Shown here piece by piece: positions 1-13,314 of a stretch of DNA of 64,000 nt. The stretch's first letter is position 1; the number at the start of each line of letters is the position of its first letter. The position numbers and the translations under genes are program-made. This DNA comes from Blastocystis sp. Blastoise. Taxonomy: Eukaryota > Sar > Bigyra > Opalinata > Blastocystidae. The stretch is from the NCBI GenBank assembly GCA_039096225.1, contig JBBPEB010000005.1, positions 553,501-617,500 on the forward strand. Reading direction: 5' to 3'. The notes under the pieces are model-generated. The model did not search any database. It was given only the letters and a program-made list of their open reading frames with translations, and was not told where the DNA came from.

Positions 1-227
1 AAGTATTGAGTTACCCAAGAACAACAAAAATGATAAAAGTACTTTATTATTTGAAAAAGAAACTATATATAAATATATAGAAGATGTTAATAACCTTTCT
101 TCCCCTAATAGAATCAGTGATAGTATGTTATATATATTCGTTATTATTATTCACTTTCTAGAAGATACTCTATCTAAAATTACGAATAATTCATCTAAAG
201 GTATATACTATCTATTATAAAATGGTT

Positions 228-352
<125 letters not shown>

Positions 353-999
353 TGATAGTACTAATTCTATTCCAGTGTATACAAATACTGAGAGTAGATC
401 ATTACTATATATATGAGAATAGGCAAAAAAATTCCCATTGGTCAGTTTTTGGAAAATTCATTTGATTGGCTACTATATACTAGAGTTTGTACCCACAACT
501 CCTCTAAACTTACGGGAAGTTAACTTTTGGTTGAAACACAGTTCAATACGATATAAGCTGTAGTTGTGCACCGTATATTTGGTTAAGCTATATTGTTTAT
601 AATTAAAAAGTTATTAATAAAAAAACAGAAAACATGATTTTTGAGTCATTTTTGATTGGCTCTTTGGGATCATCCCGATAAAAATTGTTGACCAGACAAT
701 TGGAAAATAAACATGGGGTAAACTTGATTTTTTCTCAATCCCACAATATACGTTATCCGTGTTTATTCTTTATATTTATCTACTTTTTAATACTTTTTCA
801 TATTGAACACGTGAGGCCTTAACGGTCAAATTTAGATTCTTATTTTGACATCATATTCTGATTCAGGAGGTCCAAAAACCTAGGTGTACCAATTTTCAGC
901 TCCTGAGGACGATTTTTGAGTGATCGATATTTTCTTCGATCTTCTTATAATGGACTAATATTGTAGCATAGTAATCAATAGGTCATCAAACTACTATAG

Positions 1000-1930
1000 T
1001 AGAAACAGAGTCTTAAATTAATGAGTTTGAGTGTCACAATTTTGAAAAATGTGAATTAAGTGGTCTTAGAGTGAGAGATTCAATATAATGACTTTTATTT
1101 AATAAACTAGACTTATAACTCTATACTATATTAAAAGGAGAGTCAAAATTATGAAGGTCAAAGTGTATGACCAAATGACAAAATGTGTCTTAAAAAGTAA
1201 AAGGGTGTCTATATGTGTATAGAATCATATATCAAGTCTATTCTATGAATAAGAACTTTAAATAAATAGTTTAAGGTTGTCAAATTCAAAAGAATGTGTA
1301 AAACATAGTCTTAAACTTTGAATAAAAAATTTAGAGATATTAATTAGTGTGCAGCTGTAGTAGCTCTACAACATATCAAAAGTACAAAGAAAATAATTTT
1401 TAGAGAGTGGATGTGTGAAGGGTTGTGAGAGTCTTTTTAAAAATATTTTTACTTCAGTTTGAGCAAAATCGTGAATTTCGTGCACTGTAGAAAAATTAAC
1501 TTCAAAAATCAACTCTAAGGGTCTTAAATTTTGAAAAATGTAAAAATGAGTGACTTAGAGAACGAGATTCAAAATTCCATCTCACTTTTATATAACTAGA
1601 CCACACACTCTATATTATATCAAAAGGAGGGACGAAAATATTTTGGTCGAAGTAAATGAGCAAATGCAAAAGGTTCATGAAAAGTGTTGAAGTAATAACT
1701 ACTGTGTTAGTAAGGTCTATTTAGATACACTGTGTGAAAATTAACTTTTAAAAACGTTTTTAAGTTTGTCAAACACAATGAATGAGTCAAAAACGGTCTT
1801 AAGCTACGAGATTCATAAAACTGTTTTTCAGTTAATATTGTCAATAATATATTATACACTGTGTCAAAAGGTTGTCTCAAAATGTTTAGATACAGTCAAT
1901 GAATAGATGTTGAAGTATTTTATTGAATCT
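1000..1930. repeat. diverged long tandem repeat units
   Basis: Segments near 1,000-1,200, 1,480-1,690 and 1,720-1,920 share an order of short motifs: GTCTTAAA..TTGAAAAATGT, then GAGATTCAA, a CACTTTTAT-like stretch, ACTCTATA, and TATCAAAAGG. This suggests old tandem duplication. No gene was recognised. A self dot plot would confirm or reject it. Confidence 0.4.
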
Positions 1931-2333
1931 GAAATTTTTAGTTATTTGTCTTTAAAAAAGTGATTCATGTCGACTCTATAAAAATTAGCTTTTAAGTTAA
2001 GATTTTATTGTAAAAGTCACAATGAATGTTGAGTTCTCTTTGTTAATAACTTTTTCTTTTTAAATATATTATTGATTTGATTCCAAATTCACTATTTAAG
2101 CGAATATAATAGTTTTTATGTAAATCAAAGTATTAAACACTTTTCACATTGTGACCCATTTCTGTTGCTGTGATATTTGAAAAGTTGAAAAATATGCATA
2201 AAGTCGCTATATAATAAATAAAATTAAAATAAATTGTTTTAAAGAAGAAAATATTAAAAAAAAATTATTAAAAGTGATAATATATGTATATTAAAAAAAT
2301 ATATATATAGATAAAAAGAGAAGAATCATAAAG

Positions 2334-2401
2334 CCTTAAGTCAGGAATTGAACCTGATAATAGTTCAAAAAGAACTATTACTCTCCATTTAGAGCTTGGG
2401 G
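2334..2401 (-). ncRNA. 68-nt tRNA-like cloverleaf module (copy 1)
   Basis: On the minus strand the 68 nt divide as 7 + 14 + 23 + 17 + 7: an acceptor-like stem (CCCCAAG with CTTAAGG, two mismatches), a 4-bp D-like hairpin (CTCT/AGAG), a perfect 8-bp middle hairpin with loop CTTTTTG, and a perfect 5-bp T arm with loop TTCAATT. GGTTCAATTCC matches the RNA polymerase III B-box consensus. Unlike a normal tRNA there is no spacer after the acceptor stem and no variable loop, so it is called tRNA-like rather than a tRNA gene. A TTTTT run lies about 20 nt downstream. Confidence 0.6.
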
Positions 2402-2443
2402 ATAATAAATAATATAAAATAATAATAAACAAATAAATAAATA

Positions 2444-3000
2444 TTAATATATATATATAATTATTTGAATATAGATAAATAATAAATAATATACAAAGAA
2501 AGATAAATAAAAAAATGATATATAGAAGAAGGAAAGAGAAATAATACAAGGAAGGAAAAAAAGAATAAAACAAATAAATAAAAGGAATAAAAATAAATGA
2601 AAAGGAGAGGAGAAGAATGAATAAAAGAGTGTAAAAAGAAAAGATGAAGGCAGGATGAAGAAAGGAAGAAATGAAGAAAGAAGGAAGAAGAAATAATGAA
2701 AAAGTGATTGATGCGAAGAATAACGACAGAAGAAAAAGAACTTAGTTGATGGCAACCTATATAAATATATTATTAAAATAAAAACAAATAATAATTGATA
2801 TATATATATATATAATAAAATAAAATAAAAATAATAAAAATATAACAAGTAATAATTTAGTAATAAGCTATACAGAAAAGAAAATAAATTATAAAAATAG
2901 CATATAAATAATAAGTAATAATAATAATATATATACGTATTAAATAAATTAATAAAAATAAATAATTAGAACAGAAATAAAATATAAAATAAAACAAACA
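2444..3000. repeat. purine-rich then AT-rich low-complexity block
   Basis: About 2,500-2,735 is nearly all A and G on the plus strand (GAAGAAAGGAAG-type), followed by an AT-rich run. Minus-strand reading frames of Phe, Leu, Ser and Tyr are composition artefacts. The block directly follows the tRNA-like module, as in the giant elements. Confidence 0.75.
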
Positions 3001-3027
3001 ATAAGAAATATAATAAACTATATATAC

Positions 3028-3122
3028 CTTGACATTTTTGATTTGAATAAGCACCTGAAGTTTGTTTTTAAAAGGCCCATCATGGCCAAAATGGAAGAGA
3101 GAAATAAGCATCATTTTCTAAC
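3028..3122 (-). other. exon-like segment flanked by splice-type motifs
   Basis: On the minus strand this 95-nt segment is preceded by TATATAG and followed by AAG|GTATATA, the same splice-site style used by the Helitron genes. It contains the open peptide GPFKNKLQVLIQIKNVK just before the donor, which resembles the SSFKSTLKVLVNNKDESK end of the exon-like segment at 31,209-31,315. It may be a relic exon of a gene family carried in the giant elements. Confidence 0.35.
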
Positions 3123-3694
3123 CTATATAGAGATAAATATAGCAAAATAAATAAAATAAAACAAACAAAAAATATATACATACCAATATTTTGAAGAGGA
3201 AAACCACTGATTGAATATGAAACCACGAAATTATTTTTGATTACAACTCAGGCAAGTCTAGCTAAATAGAAAAAGCATCTTAGATATAAAAATAAAATAA
3301 AAGAAAAAGAAAAAATACATAATTATTGGAAAAAATATATAAGAGCTAAATATTATATGAATATAATAATGGCGCTATATAAAAACACCAAATCCATTAA
3401 TAATAATATAATATGTATGGAGAAATATGAAAAATAAAAGAAGACAAAAGTATACTGACTCTTTTAGTAGAAATATTCTTTTTTAGTAAATTATTTTTGG
3501 GTACATAAATTTATATGAAGCCCAATTGTTTTAGTCTTATAAAAATTAATTAAAAATTTGTGATAAACTCTATAATAAATGCATTTTAGGGTACATATAT
3601 ATATTTCTTATCATTTTGTAAAAAGAACAATTAGTTTTATTTCTTTCATATTATACATAAATTATTTATTATATTTAATATTTTAAATACTAAA

Positions 3695-5340
3695 ATGCCT
3701 TCAAGACATCGTATGTCAAGACGTAGACGCTCGGAGGGGAACAGAGAATTTATGAAGGGAGTAAGAAGAAATAGATTGGATGAGACGGACTCTGAAACTG
3801 GTATGGATCGATCGTTGCCTGCACTATATGGGTCTAATGAAGTAATGATGGGTACTACTCAGACTTTTGAAGGTATATACGAATATATATTTAGTGATCT
3901 CCTTTTGTTTTTATTTCTTATTGATTGTCACTGGGATGCTTTTTACCTTGAATTATTATGAAGAAAACGGGTCATTAGGTTTAAAATATTATTTTTGTTA
4001 ATATCAGGATTACCATTTGATTCTTAACTCAAGTATGAACTGTAGCTTTTATTAGTTTAATGTTGTGTGGGTTGTGTATTGATGTAATGAATTATAGGTA
4101 TAGAGCTTCATAGTATTTACTTTATGTTTTAATTTTTTTTTTATTGGTAACTATTGAGGTGACAGTATTAGTGTTATGTATTATGAGAGAAATCATTTAG
4201 ACATGTTGTGTGATCTAATAGTTGATATAGTGTTTCGTGTTTTACTTTTTATAGTGTTTATTATTTAAAGATAGATATATACAGTGTTATATGAAATCAT
4301 ATTATAAATTTTGTTAACTTAACAGCTATTGATTTAGATGTTATTGATATTAATTATATTATATTAGTAAAAAATAAAATAGTTTACTTTGTTTTAAGTA
4401 ATCCAAATAAAATTTTATCTATCGAATATATATATATATATATATTAACCAAATAAATATGAAGAGTTGTATAATAATATACAAATAAAAGAACTGTTAC
4501 ATAATTCTATGTTATATATAGATATAGTTGTTAAAAGCATCTTATACAATTATATTATATTATAAATATTATACTATCTATTAGTACATTAACTAATAAT
4601 TCTATTTCTATAGACGCAAATAATAGTTCATTTATTAATACAGATCCAAATTTATATCAAAATCAATCTAATAATGTTTTTATACCATTTTTTAATAATT
4701 CTACATTTATAAATTCAAGTGTTGGTGTAACACCTTTATCATCACAAAATAATATTTCTTTATCACAAATACAAAACAATTTTATAACTTCTTTAAATAA
4801 TAATTCAAATATAAATATTGATATAGATAATAGTTATTCACAAATAAATAATAATAATTCTATATTAAATAATGGTTCAAACTTATTCAATCAAATGAAT
4901 CCAGTTAATCAATCAATTAATAACATATCTATTGTTCAAAGTCAAATTAATAATAATAATCAATCTATTCCTATATCAACTACTATTATACAACCTACAG
5001 AAAAAAATACTTCTGTTTCTAATAACAATAATGATTCTATTAATACTTCTTCACACTCTTTACCTGTTGTTACTACTATTCCAACTGATGTAAATATATC
5101 TAACAATAATAATTCTGTAATCATTAATGACAATACGAATCATTCTATAAATAACACTAATACTAATAATAATGAAACAATAATACAAAGAAATAATAGA
5201 TCTATTAATTCCATCATGAATAGTTATTTAACCATTCCTGATTTAAGTCCTATTCTTCCTCCTTTAAGTATTCTAACAAATATTCCTCATATTAATTTAA
5301 ATAATGATAATGAATCAGAAATTATAACAACAATACCTAA

Positions 5341-5398
<58 letters not shown>

Positions 5399-8300
5399 TT
5401 TTCTGATAATGATTCTGATTCTGATTATATTGATCCTTTTCCTGATATCAATAGTAATACTCAAAATAATGATGAAACACAAGCTATAAGAACTATTAGA
5501 AGACCTATAACAGATAATAGTATGTTTTTTTTTATTATTTAAATATATTTATTTAATACTTTTTTATAGTTGAAGAAGACATAACTATTCATCCTATTAT
5601 TAATAGAGGAAGAAGTAGAGCTTTAGATATTTGTATGATATTTATATTTTTTAATTCTTAATAAATAATGAAATAACAAATTATTTTTATAGATAATCAG
5701 CAAAGATTATTATATCCTGGATTACATAATTGTATTGCTTCTATTCAAAGAAGTATTTATATATTTTATACTATTTTATATTATTTTATATAGATTCTCA
5801 TGGTGATTTTGTATTAAATGAAGCATTGAATACTTATACAGCTAATTATTTAGGTGATTTTAATGTTCATTGTGAATATTGTCATGCTAAACATTTTGAA
5901 TTAGAGAAAGGAATGAATGATAAGTTTTATACTTGCTGTGGTAGTGGTAAAGTAGTTCTTCCTGAGCTTCCTGATCTTCCTAATACTATTCGTTCTTTAT
6001 TACAAAGAGATAATCCAGATTCAAGAGAATTTATTAATAATATTATTCGATATAATAATTCTGTTGCTTTAGCTTCTTTAGCTGGAAATAATACTTCTGA
6101 TGATGATTTAAGAAATTCTTCTGGACCTTTACTATTTAAATGTGGAGGTAATATATATCATACTTTTAAGAGTGCTTTAGATTTTGATGTGAATGATCCT
6201 ACAAGACATCCTGTATTCAATCAATATTATATGATAGATGGAGATGAAGCTACTCATATGAGAAGTATGAATCGATATTTTTGTGATTTAAAACCAAATA
6301 TTTTAGAGATATTAGATAGTACAATAAGAGAATATCATCCATTAGCTCAAATATATAATTCACTTCGAGAAAGAGTAGATGAAGTATTAGAAGAGAATAG
6401 TCAAATGAATAGAAATAATATTAATTTATTAATAGAGTTTAAGAAACAAAGAAGAGAAGTACCTGATATAAGAAGATATAATACTCCTCAAGTAGATGAA
6501 GTAGCAGTAATATATCAATATAGAGAAGGAGGAGTAATGCCAGAAAGAAGTTATTGTTGTTTTCCTAGAAGTGGTATGGAAATAGTAGCTACTAATAGTA
6601 ATAATGAACAGAATCGTTATACTTCAGGTCAATATATAGTAATGAAGAATACTAATTCTTATATAGATTGTATGGTTTATCCAGTTATGTTTCCAACTGG
6701 AAGACAAGGTTGGTATCCAGATTTATTATCATTGAATCGTTCTAATCAAATTACTATTACTATGTTAGAATATTATAATTATATGCTTCAAATGAAAGAT
6801 CCACCTTATGATAATTATTTATTAAAATATAAGAAATTAACTTTACAATATATTACTGATAATTATATTCGAGTAGAACAAAATAGAATTAATTATATAC
6901 GAAATAATCAAAATAAGTTAAGAGCTTCAACTTATCAGAATATAAATAATATGTTAGAAGAGAGAGGAGATCAAATAAATGAGAATGATAGAAATATAGA
7001 TAGAATAGGTAAAGCTATTATATTACCTTCTTCTTTTGTTGGTAGTCCAAGAAATTTGCAACAGAAATATATGGATGCTATGAGTGTAGTTCGAGAATAT
7101 GGTAAACCTGATTTATTTATAACATTTACTTGCAATCCAGATTGGTTAGAAATAAAGAATAATATTCCAGAAGGTTATACTGTTAATGAATTTCCAGATT
7201 TAGTTTCAAGAGTGTTTCATTTAAAGTTGAAACAATTACTTTCTGATATAAAGGATAAGAATATATTTGGTACTGTAGAAGCTTTATTATATTCAGTGGA
7301 ATTCCAAAAGAGAGGTTTACCACATTCTCATATATTAATTATTTTAGATACGAATTCTAAATATAGAACAGAAGATGAAGTAGATAGTATAATAAGTGCA
7401 GAGATTCCTGATAAAGAATCAACTCCTCTTCTTTATGAATTAGTTAAGAAACATATGATTCATGGTCCATGTGGTCCTGATTATGATACGAATTGTGTTT
7501 GTATTGATAGATCAACAGGTAAATGTAGTAAGAGATTTCCAAAAGAATATATAGAGCAAACTAATTGTCATTTAAATTCTTATCCTTTATATCAAAGAAG
7601 AAATATTCCTGATAGAACTATTACTCTTATTCGTAGTCATAATACTTATACTATTGATAATCGTTGGGTAGTTCCTTATAATCCTTATTTATTATTGAAA
7701 TATCAAGCTCATATTAATGTAGAAGTCTGTTGTAATATTCAAAGTACAAAATATATATATAAGTATGCATTAAAAGGAAATGATTCTGTGATAGCTCAAT
7801 TAAGAAGAGTGAATGATAATGGAATAGTAGATGAAACTCAAGCTTATTTAGATTGTCGATATGTTTCTCCTCCTGAAGCTTCTTATCGTTTGAATTGTTT
7901 TGAAATTACTTATAATTCTGTTTCTATTAATAGATTACCTATTCATTTACCTGATGATCCATATATATTATTTCGAGAAGGACATGAAGTAGAAGCATTA
8001 AGGAATAGTTTAGAGAAAGGTACTAAATTAACAAAATACTTTGATTTAGAGAAAGAAGTTCAGAATCAAAGAAAGATATATACTTATTATTATATAGAGA
8101 AGAAGCATGGTATTCGTAATATGAATAATGTAGAAGAAGAAAGAGAATTGATTCAAGTTCGTTTAGAAGAGATAAATAGAATAAATAGTTATGAAGTAGA
8201 TGATGATAATATATCCGAAGAATTATTGAAAATATTAGATGAGAAATATCCTATTTATGCTTATCATGAAATACCAAAATATTATGTATGGAAATCGAAT

Positions 8301-10406
8301 ACAAATACTTGGAATAGACGTCAGAGAGATATAAAAGCTTTAGGAAGAATGTATTATGTGAATCCAAAAGATAAGGAACGATATGCTTTGAGATTATTAT
8401 TATTGAATACGAAAGGAGCTGATAGCTTTGATTCTTTGAAGATAGTAAAAGGATTGAATAGTAATGAACCTTATAGAACCTTTAGTGAAGCAGCTATAGC
8501 AAGAGGATTATTGAATAATGAGAGAGAAGTATTTGATTCATTTTCAGAAGCTATTGTTTTTGCTACTCCATGTCAATTGAGACAATTATTTATTACTTAT
8601 ATTTCAGAATCATTATTAACAAATGTGAAAGAGTTTTGGATTCGATTTAAATCATTTCTTAGTGAGGATTATAAACATTCAATGCATAATAATGAAATAG
8701 ATTATATAAATACTCCTTTAGCTCAAGATTTAGATTCATCAAGTGTTATAGAAGATGATACTAATAGTGTTCTTCAAGATTATGAAATACGTACTTTACA
8801 AGATATAAAAGAGATGATGATAAGTATAGGAGTGAATTATAATGATTTAGGATTACCTCAAGTAGAAGAACAACATCATTATAATGATTATAATTATAAT
8901 CCTACATTAGAATTACAAGAAGCTAATAGAGTAATAGAATTATTAAATGAAGAACAAAGAAATGCATTTGATAGAGTAATTCATTCAATAGAAAGTAGTA
9001 GAATAGAAGATAAGTTATGTTTCTTTATAGATGGTCCAGGTGGAAGTGGAAAGACTTTCTTATATAATAGTTTATTAAGTTATTTACGTGGACATAATAA
9101 GAATGTATTACCTGTAGCTTCAACAGGAATTGCTTCTACTTTATTACCAGGTGGTAGAACAGCTCATAAACAATTTGGTATTCCTTTGAATGTTGATCCT
9201 GATTCTACTTCAAATATAGATTTAGCTAGAGATAGAAGAAAAGTAGAAGAAATAAGAATAGCTGATTTAATAATATGGGATGAAGCTCCTATGATGAAAG
9301 GTGATTGTTTTATGGTAGTACATAGATTATTATGTGATATAATGAATACAGAATTAGATATTCCTTTTGGTGGTAAAACAGTAGTATTAGGAGGAGATTT
9401 CAGACAATGTTTACCAGTTATAAGAAAAGGAACTCAAGCTCAGATTGTTAGTTCTTCTATAAAGTTTTGTTCCTTATGGAATTCTATCAAAAATAATGTC
9501 ATTCATTTATCAAGAAATATGAGAGCTTTAGAAGGAGCAGATGATTTTAGACAATGGTTATTACAAGTAGGAGATGGTGTTCTTTCTAATAATTATACTA
9601 TTAGTCATCATTTAGATATAGATTATATTCCTATTCCTCCTCAATGTATTGTGAATGATGATTTATGTGTTACTGTATTTGGACATCGAATCAATACTTC
9701 TCTTGATTCTGATATCAAACGATTAGCTTCTTCTGTTATATTAGCTTCTACTAATGATTGTGTTGGTACTTTAAATGATTTCATTGTTGATAATCTTCTT
9801 TCTGGAACTACTACTCCTTATATCTCTTCTGATTCTATTCTTGATTCTGAAACAGATGATCCAGAATCAAATTATCCTATCGAGTTTATCAATTCTCAAA
9901 CACCTTCTGGAATGCCTCCTCATATATTAAATTTAAAAATAGGTTGTATCATTATGCTTTTAAGAAATCTTAATCCTTCTAAAGGATTATGTAATGGTAC
10001 TAGACTTATAGTTACTCGATTAGGATCAAATAATATTACTGCTACTATTTTAAATCCTCCTCCTTCTCTTACTATTGATGAACGTACTGTTATTATTCCA
10101 AGAATCATCTGTAATTCAAATCCTGAAGATCTTCCTATTATTATATCCAGAAGACAATTTCCTATTCGTTTAGCATTCGCAATGACTATTAACAAATCTC
10201 AAGGACAAACATTTGAAAGAGTTGGTGTTTATTTAGATCGTCCTGTCTTCTCTCATGGTCAACTCTATGTTGCTTTCAGTCGTGCTCGATCTTTCAACTC
10301 TCTTTTTATTAAGGTAGTTGATAGTGTTTCTCAAGGTAAGATGATTAGTAGTAGTAATGAAATATTTACTAAGAACGTGGTCTTCAGGTCTACTCTAAAT
10401 AATTAA
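3695..10406 (+). CDS. Helitron Rep-helicase (Helitron A), five exons
   Basis: The likely product is the rolling-circle replication initiator plus PIF1-family helicase that moves Helitrons. Proposed exons are 3,695-3,872, 4,614-5,519, 5,570-5,632, 5,693-5,752 and 5,794-10,406. Introns begin GTAT/GTATG and end TATAG/TTATAG; the joins stay in frame and give about 1,939 aa. Exon 1 is Arg-rich, and exon 2 is Asn/Ser-rich with a long Ser run. An N-terminal zinc-binding motif (CEYCHAKHFE...CC) starts near residue 429. The Rep HUH motif is GLPHSH (His near 913 and 915) and the catalytic-Tyr region is KYIYKY (near 1,056-1,060). Helicase motifs are Walker A GPGGSGKT (near 1,483), IIWDEAP (near 1,562), LGGDFRQ (near 1,600) and the C-terminal TINKSQGQTF...VAFSRAR. 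No stop or frameshift was seen. The exon 1 to exon 2 join (741-bp intron, phase 1) is the least certain; exon 1 could instead belong to Helitron B. Confidence 0.88.
5341..5398 (+). repeat. (AGT)n array encoding a poly-Ser run
   Basis: About 19 AGT/TAG triplets lie in frame within exon 2 of Helitron A, in the low-complexity N-terminal part of the protein. Length polymorphism is likely. Confidence 0.95.
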
Positions 10407-10570
10407 ATGCTTTATTTTCTTTTCTCTTCTTTTTGTTTTATTTGTTTTTTATTATTTATTTAACTTTTTACCTTTTCACTTTTTATTTGTTCTAAAAATG
10501 TTTTTAATAAACAAGATTGTTTTGTTAGCCCTTATTTAATACATATTTTAAAACCCAACTGAACAACGCA
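10407..10570. other. 3' untranslated and subterminal region of Helitron A
   Basis: AT-rich sequence with T runs between the stop codon and the terminal hairpin. No further gene is seen. Confidence 0.6.
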
Positions 10571-10617
10571 GCCGCGGCGCGTCGCCGTTAGGCGGTGCGC
10601 CAGCGGCGTTACCCTAG
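10571..10617 (+). mobile_element. Helitron A 3' terminus: hairpin plus CTAG
   Basis: The segment 10,571-10,607 folds into a near-perfect 16-bp GC-rich stem with a single bulged A, two G-T wobbles and a GTTA loop. Seven bases later comes CTAG (10,614-10,617), then T. This matches the Helitron rule of a 3' hairpin a few bases before a CTRR end. The GC content is striking against surroundings that are nearly all A and T. Confidence 0.9.
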
Positions 10618-10927
10618 TATATATAATGTACATATATTTCAATTTTATGTATAATGAAAATTATTATATATAATTAGTTAGTAATATCTATTATATTGTA
10701 TTATAATTATATATGTTTAATATATCTATTTTTTTTTTATTATAAATAGATTCAGACAAATCATTTCATTTTTCTTCTCCTCCTAAAGGTCAATTATATA
10801 ATAATCAAGATGAAAACGGTTTTGTTAAAAAGATAAAATACAACAAGGAAACTAATGATAATGACCAGTATGCTGATGGGAAAAATGGGTCTAATCATGG
10901 TTTCAATATTATTGGTAAAGGTATGCT

Positions 10928-11094
10928 ATAAATATATATATACTATTACTATACATATAGATATACTATTACTATATATATATATATATATATGTATATA
11001 TACTATTACTATACATATAGATATACTATTACTATATATATATATATATATGTATATATACTATTACTATACATATAGATATAATTTTACTATA
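10928..11094 (+). repeat. tandem repeat of about 60 bp, three copies, in a Helitron B intron
   Basis: The motif ACTATTACTATACATATAGA recurs with TATA runs between copies, inside the intron 10,921-11,101. The reading frame that spans it is only the repeat. Confidence 0.85.
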
Positions 11095-11638
11095 TGTATA
11101 GGCTATAAGAATACTAATACATCAATAACTTTTGATAAGAGTACTCTTTTATCTGTGAGTGGTCTTCATCAAAGTATTTATATATATTATTGTATTCCTT
11201 ATATTATTCTTTCCAATATAGCTAAAGATATTATTGAAGAATATCTACCCAATCTATTAGATGTTATATCAAAAACCTTCAGTGTTGTAAGTTTGGGTAT
11301 GTAAATATAAATATTTTTATTTTTTATATAATACCTATTATACTTATTAGATATATATATATTTAGCAAATGGAAAGAATGATGCCGATACAGCAAAAAC
11401 TGATATTCATTTTATGAATAACAGTTCTGTTATCAGTCTTAGGGCAAATGAGGACAAGAAGCCAGAAGATAATAATAAAAATAGTATATAATTATTTATG
11501 ATTATTTTTTTGTATTAATTATATTTTATATAGTAACCAAACCTAAAAAAAGAAAATCAAAATTGGATAAATTATCAAAAATTATTCAGCTGCTAAATGA
11601 TCAAGATTCTGATTCTTCCTTTGAATCTGATAATAGTA

Positions 11639-11992
11639 GTATATAACATATATATTATATATATTATATATATTATATATATTATATATATTGTTTATTC
11701 ATTATTCATTTATTTATCCTGATTAATATGCTTTTATTCTAATTTTATATCTTTTTTATTCTGATCTATTATAAACAATTCTATGATAATTTTTTTTATT
11801 TTGTTTTGTTTTATTATTATTTATTTAAACACTGAACAGATGTGATCAACATAATAATTCTAATACATAAAAATAATATTTGATAAATCTAAAAATTTTA
11901 CGAAAGAATTTTAGTTCTATGTTTTTTTTTATATTATTACTTTTTTAAATAATAATTATACTACTGTTATTTAATAACCAATTCCTTTATAG
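11639..11992. other. intron of Helitron B, AT-rich
   Basis: A 354-bp intron between two in-frame exons. It opens with TATATATT repeats; nothing else was recognised. Confidence 0.6.
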
Positions 11993-13314
11993 TTTTTAAA
12001 CAACAAAATCAAAATAATATTATACAAGAGCAAATTTTAAATTCAAAACATTCTACAGGTAAAAATAATGTTATTCAGTCGGTAAAAGAAGTATTCAGTA
12101 ATGACAATATGATTGCAGATGATACTAACATAAATAGCAACACTATTAATAGTGACTCAATATCCATCGATTCTGAAAAATCTGTTTATGAAATCATTGA
12201 TAATAATCTTTACAATGAAATAAATGAAAACACTTCTAATAATATTTATCTGGCAGATCAAAACTATTATTGTAATAATAATAATATTACTTTTAATCAT
12301 GATCAATTTGAAGTTGAATCACAGAATGCCATAAATTGTAATAATTTTATGACTTTTATTAATAGTGAATCACAACAAATTGAATTGAGTGATTGTAATT
12401 CACAAAACAATTCTTTGATTAATCCTTTTGAGCAAAATATAGGAAATTTAACTTTTCATATGGAAGATATAGATATAAATGAAAACATAACAATTGAAAC
12501 TAGAATAAATGAGACAGAAAATAATATAATTAATAATGAAAATGAAGAAAATATTGCTGATAATTCAGAACAGTTTCAAACAGTAAATAATACTATTATT
12601 GTAACACAACTTGACTATGACAACCCTTCTCATTCTAATAATGATCAGATTATGAATGTTTTGCAAAATAATAATGTTAATCAACAATATATTGATTCTA
12701 ATATTAATATATCACTTTTTATCGATGACAATACCCGTATATACTATTCTATAATATTTCATATAAATAAATTATATAATATTTTTTTATAGAAATAAAC
12801 AACAACAGTCAACAAATAGAAGATATAACAATATATCCATTACCAAATATAATATGTTCATCAATACTAAGTATATAAAAATAAAATAATAGTAATAATT
12901 TCAATCAATCATCAATATTTAACTATTTTTTTTGTATATAGGAAACTCTTATCAAATAATTGATGAAAATAATAATAAGTATGAATATTATGATTTGGGT
13001 AAAATGATATTTAAATGTCCATGTTGTAATGCTTTACATTTTGAACATGAACGAAACAAATTTATATGGACTATAAACTATGATACAACATTTTTTGAAG
13101 AACCATCAAATTCATATAATGATACAATAAATAATACAATAATATATACAAAAAGAAGAAGACAATGGACACTTGACACAGAAGGAAATATTATATTAAA
13201 GAATAGTCAATATAGTGGTTGTTGTCGTAATGGAAAAGTTCATTTAGGTTCATTATCAGAACCAGATATATCGATTCAAAACTTATTGAATGATAATACA
13301 GATTCTTCAAAACA

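Larger units (their letters stand above)
3635..10617 (+). mobile_element. Helitron A (autonomous rolling-circle transposon)
   Basis: The element contains a complete-looking Rep-helicase gene (3,695-10,406) and a convincing Helitron 3' terminus: a GC-rich hairpin followed by CTAG, with a T as the next base (10,618), as expected for insertion between A and T. The 5' end should begin with TC, but the sequence upstream of the gene does not fix it; the start given is only the boundary with the upstream element-like sequence. The 3' flank leads directly into an intron of Helitron gene B, so A may be nested in B. Confidence 0.65.

Noticed and set aside
9920-10195. Minus-strand frame inside the Helitron A helicase
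   Set aside because: Shadow of the conserved plus-strand helicase coding sequence.
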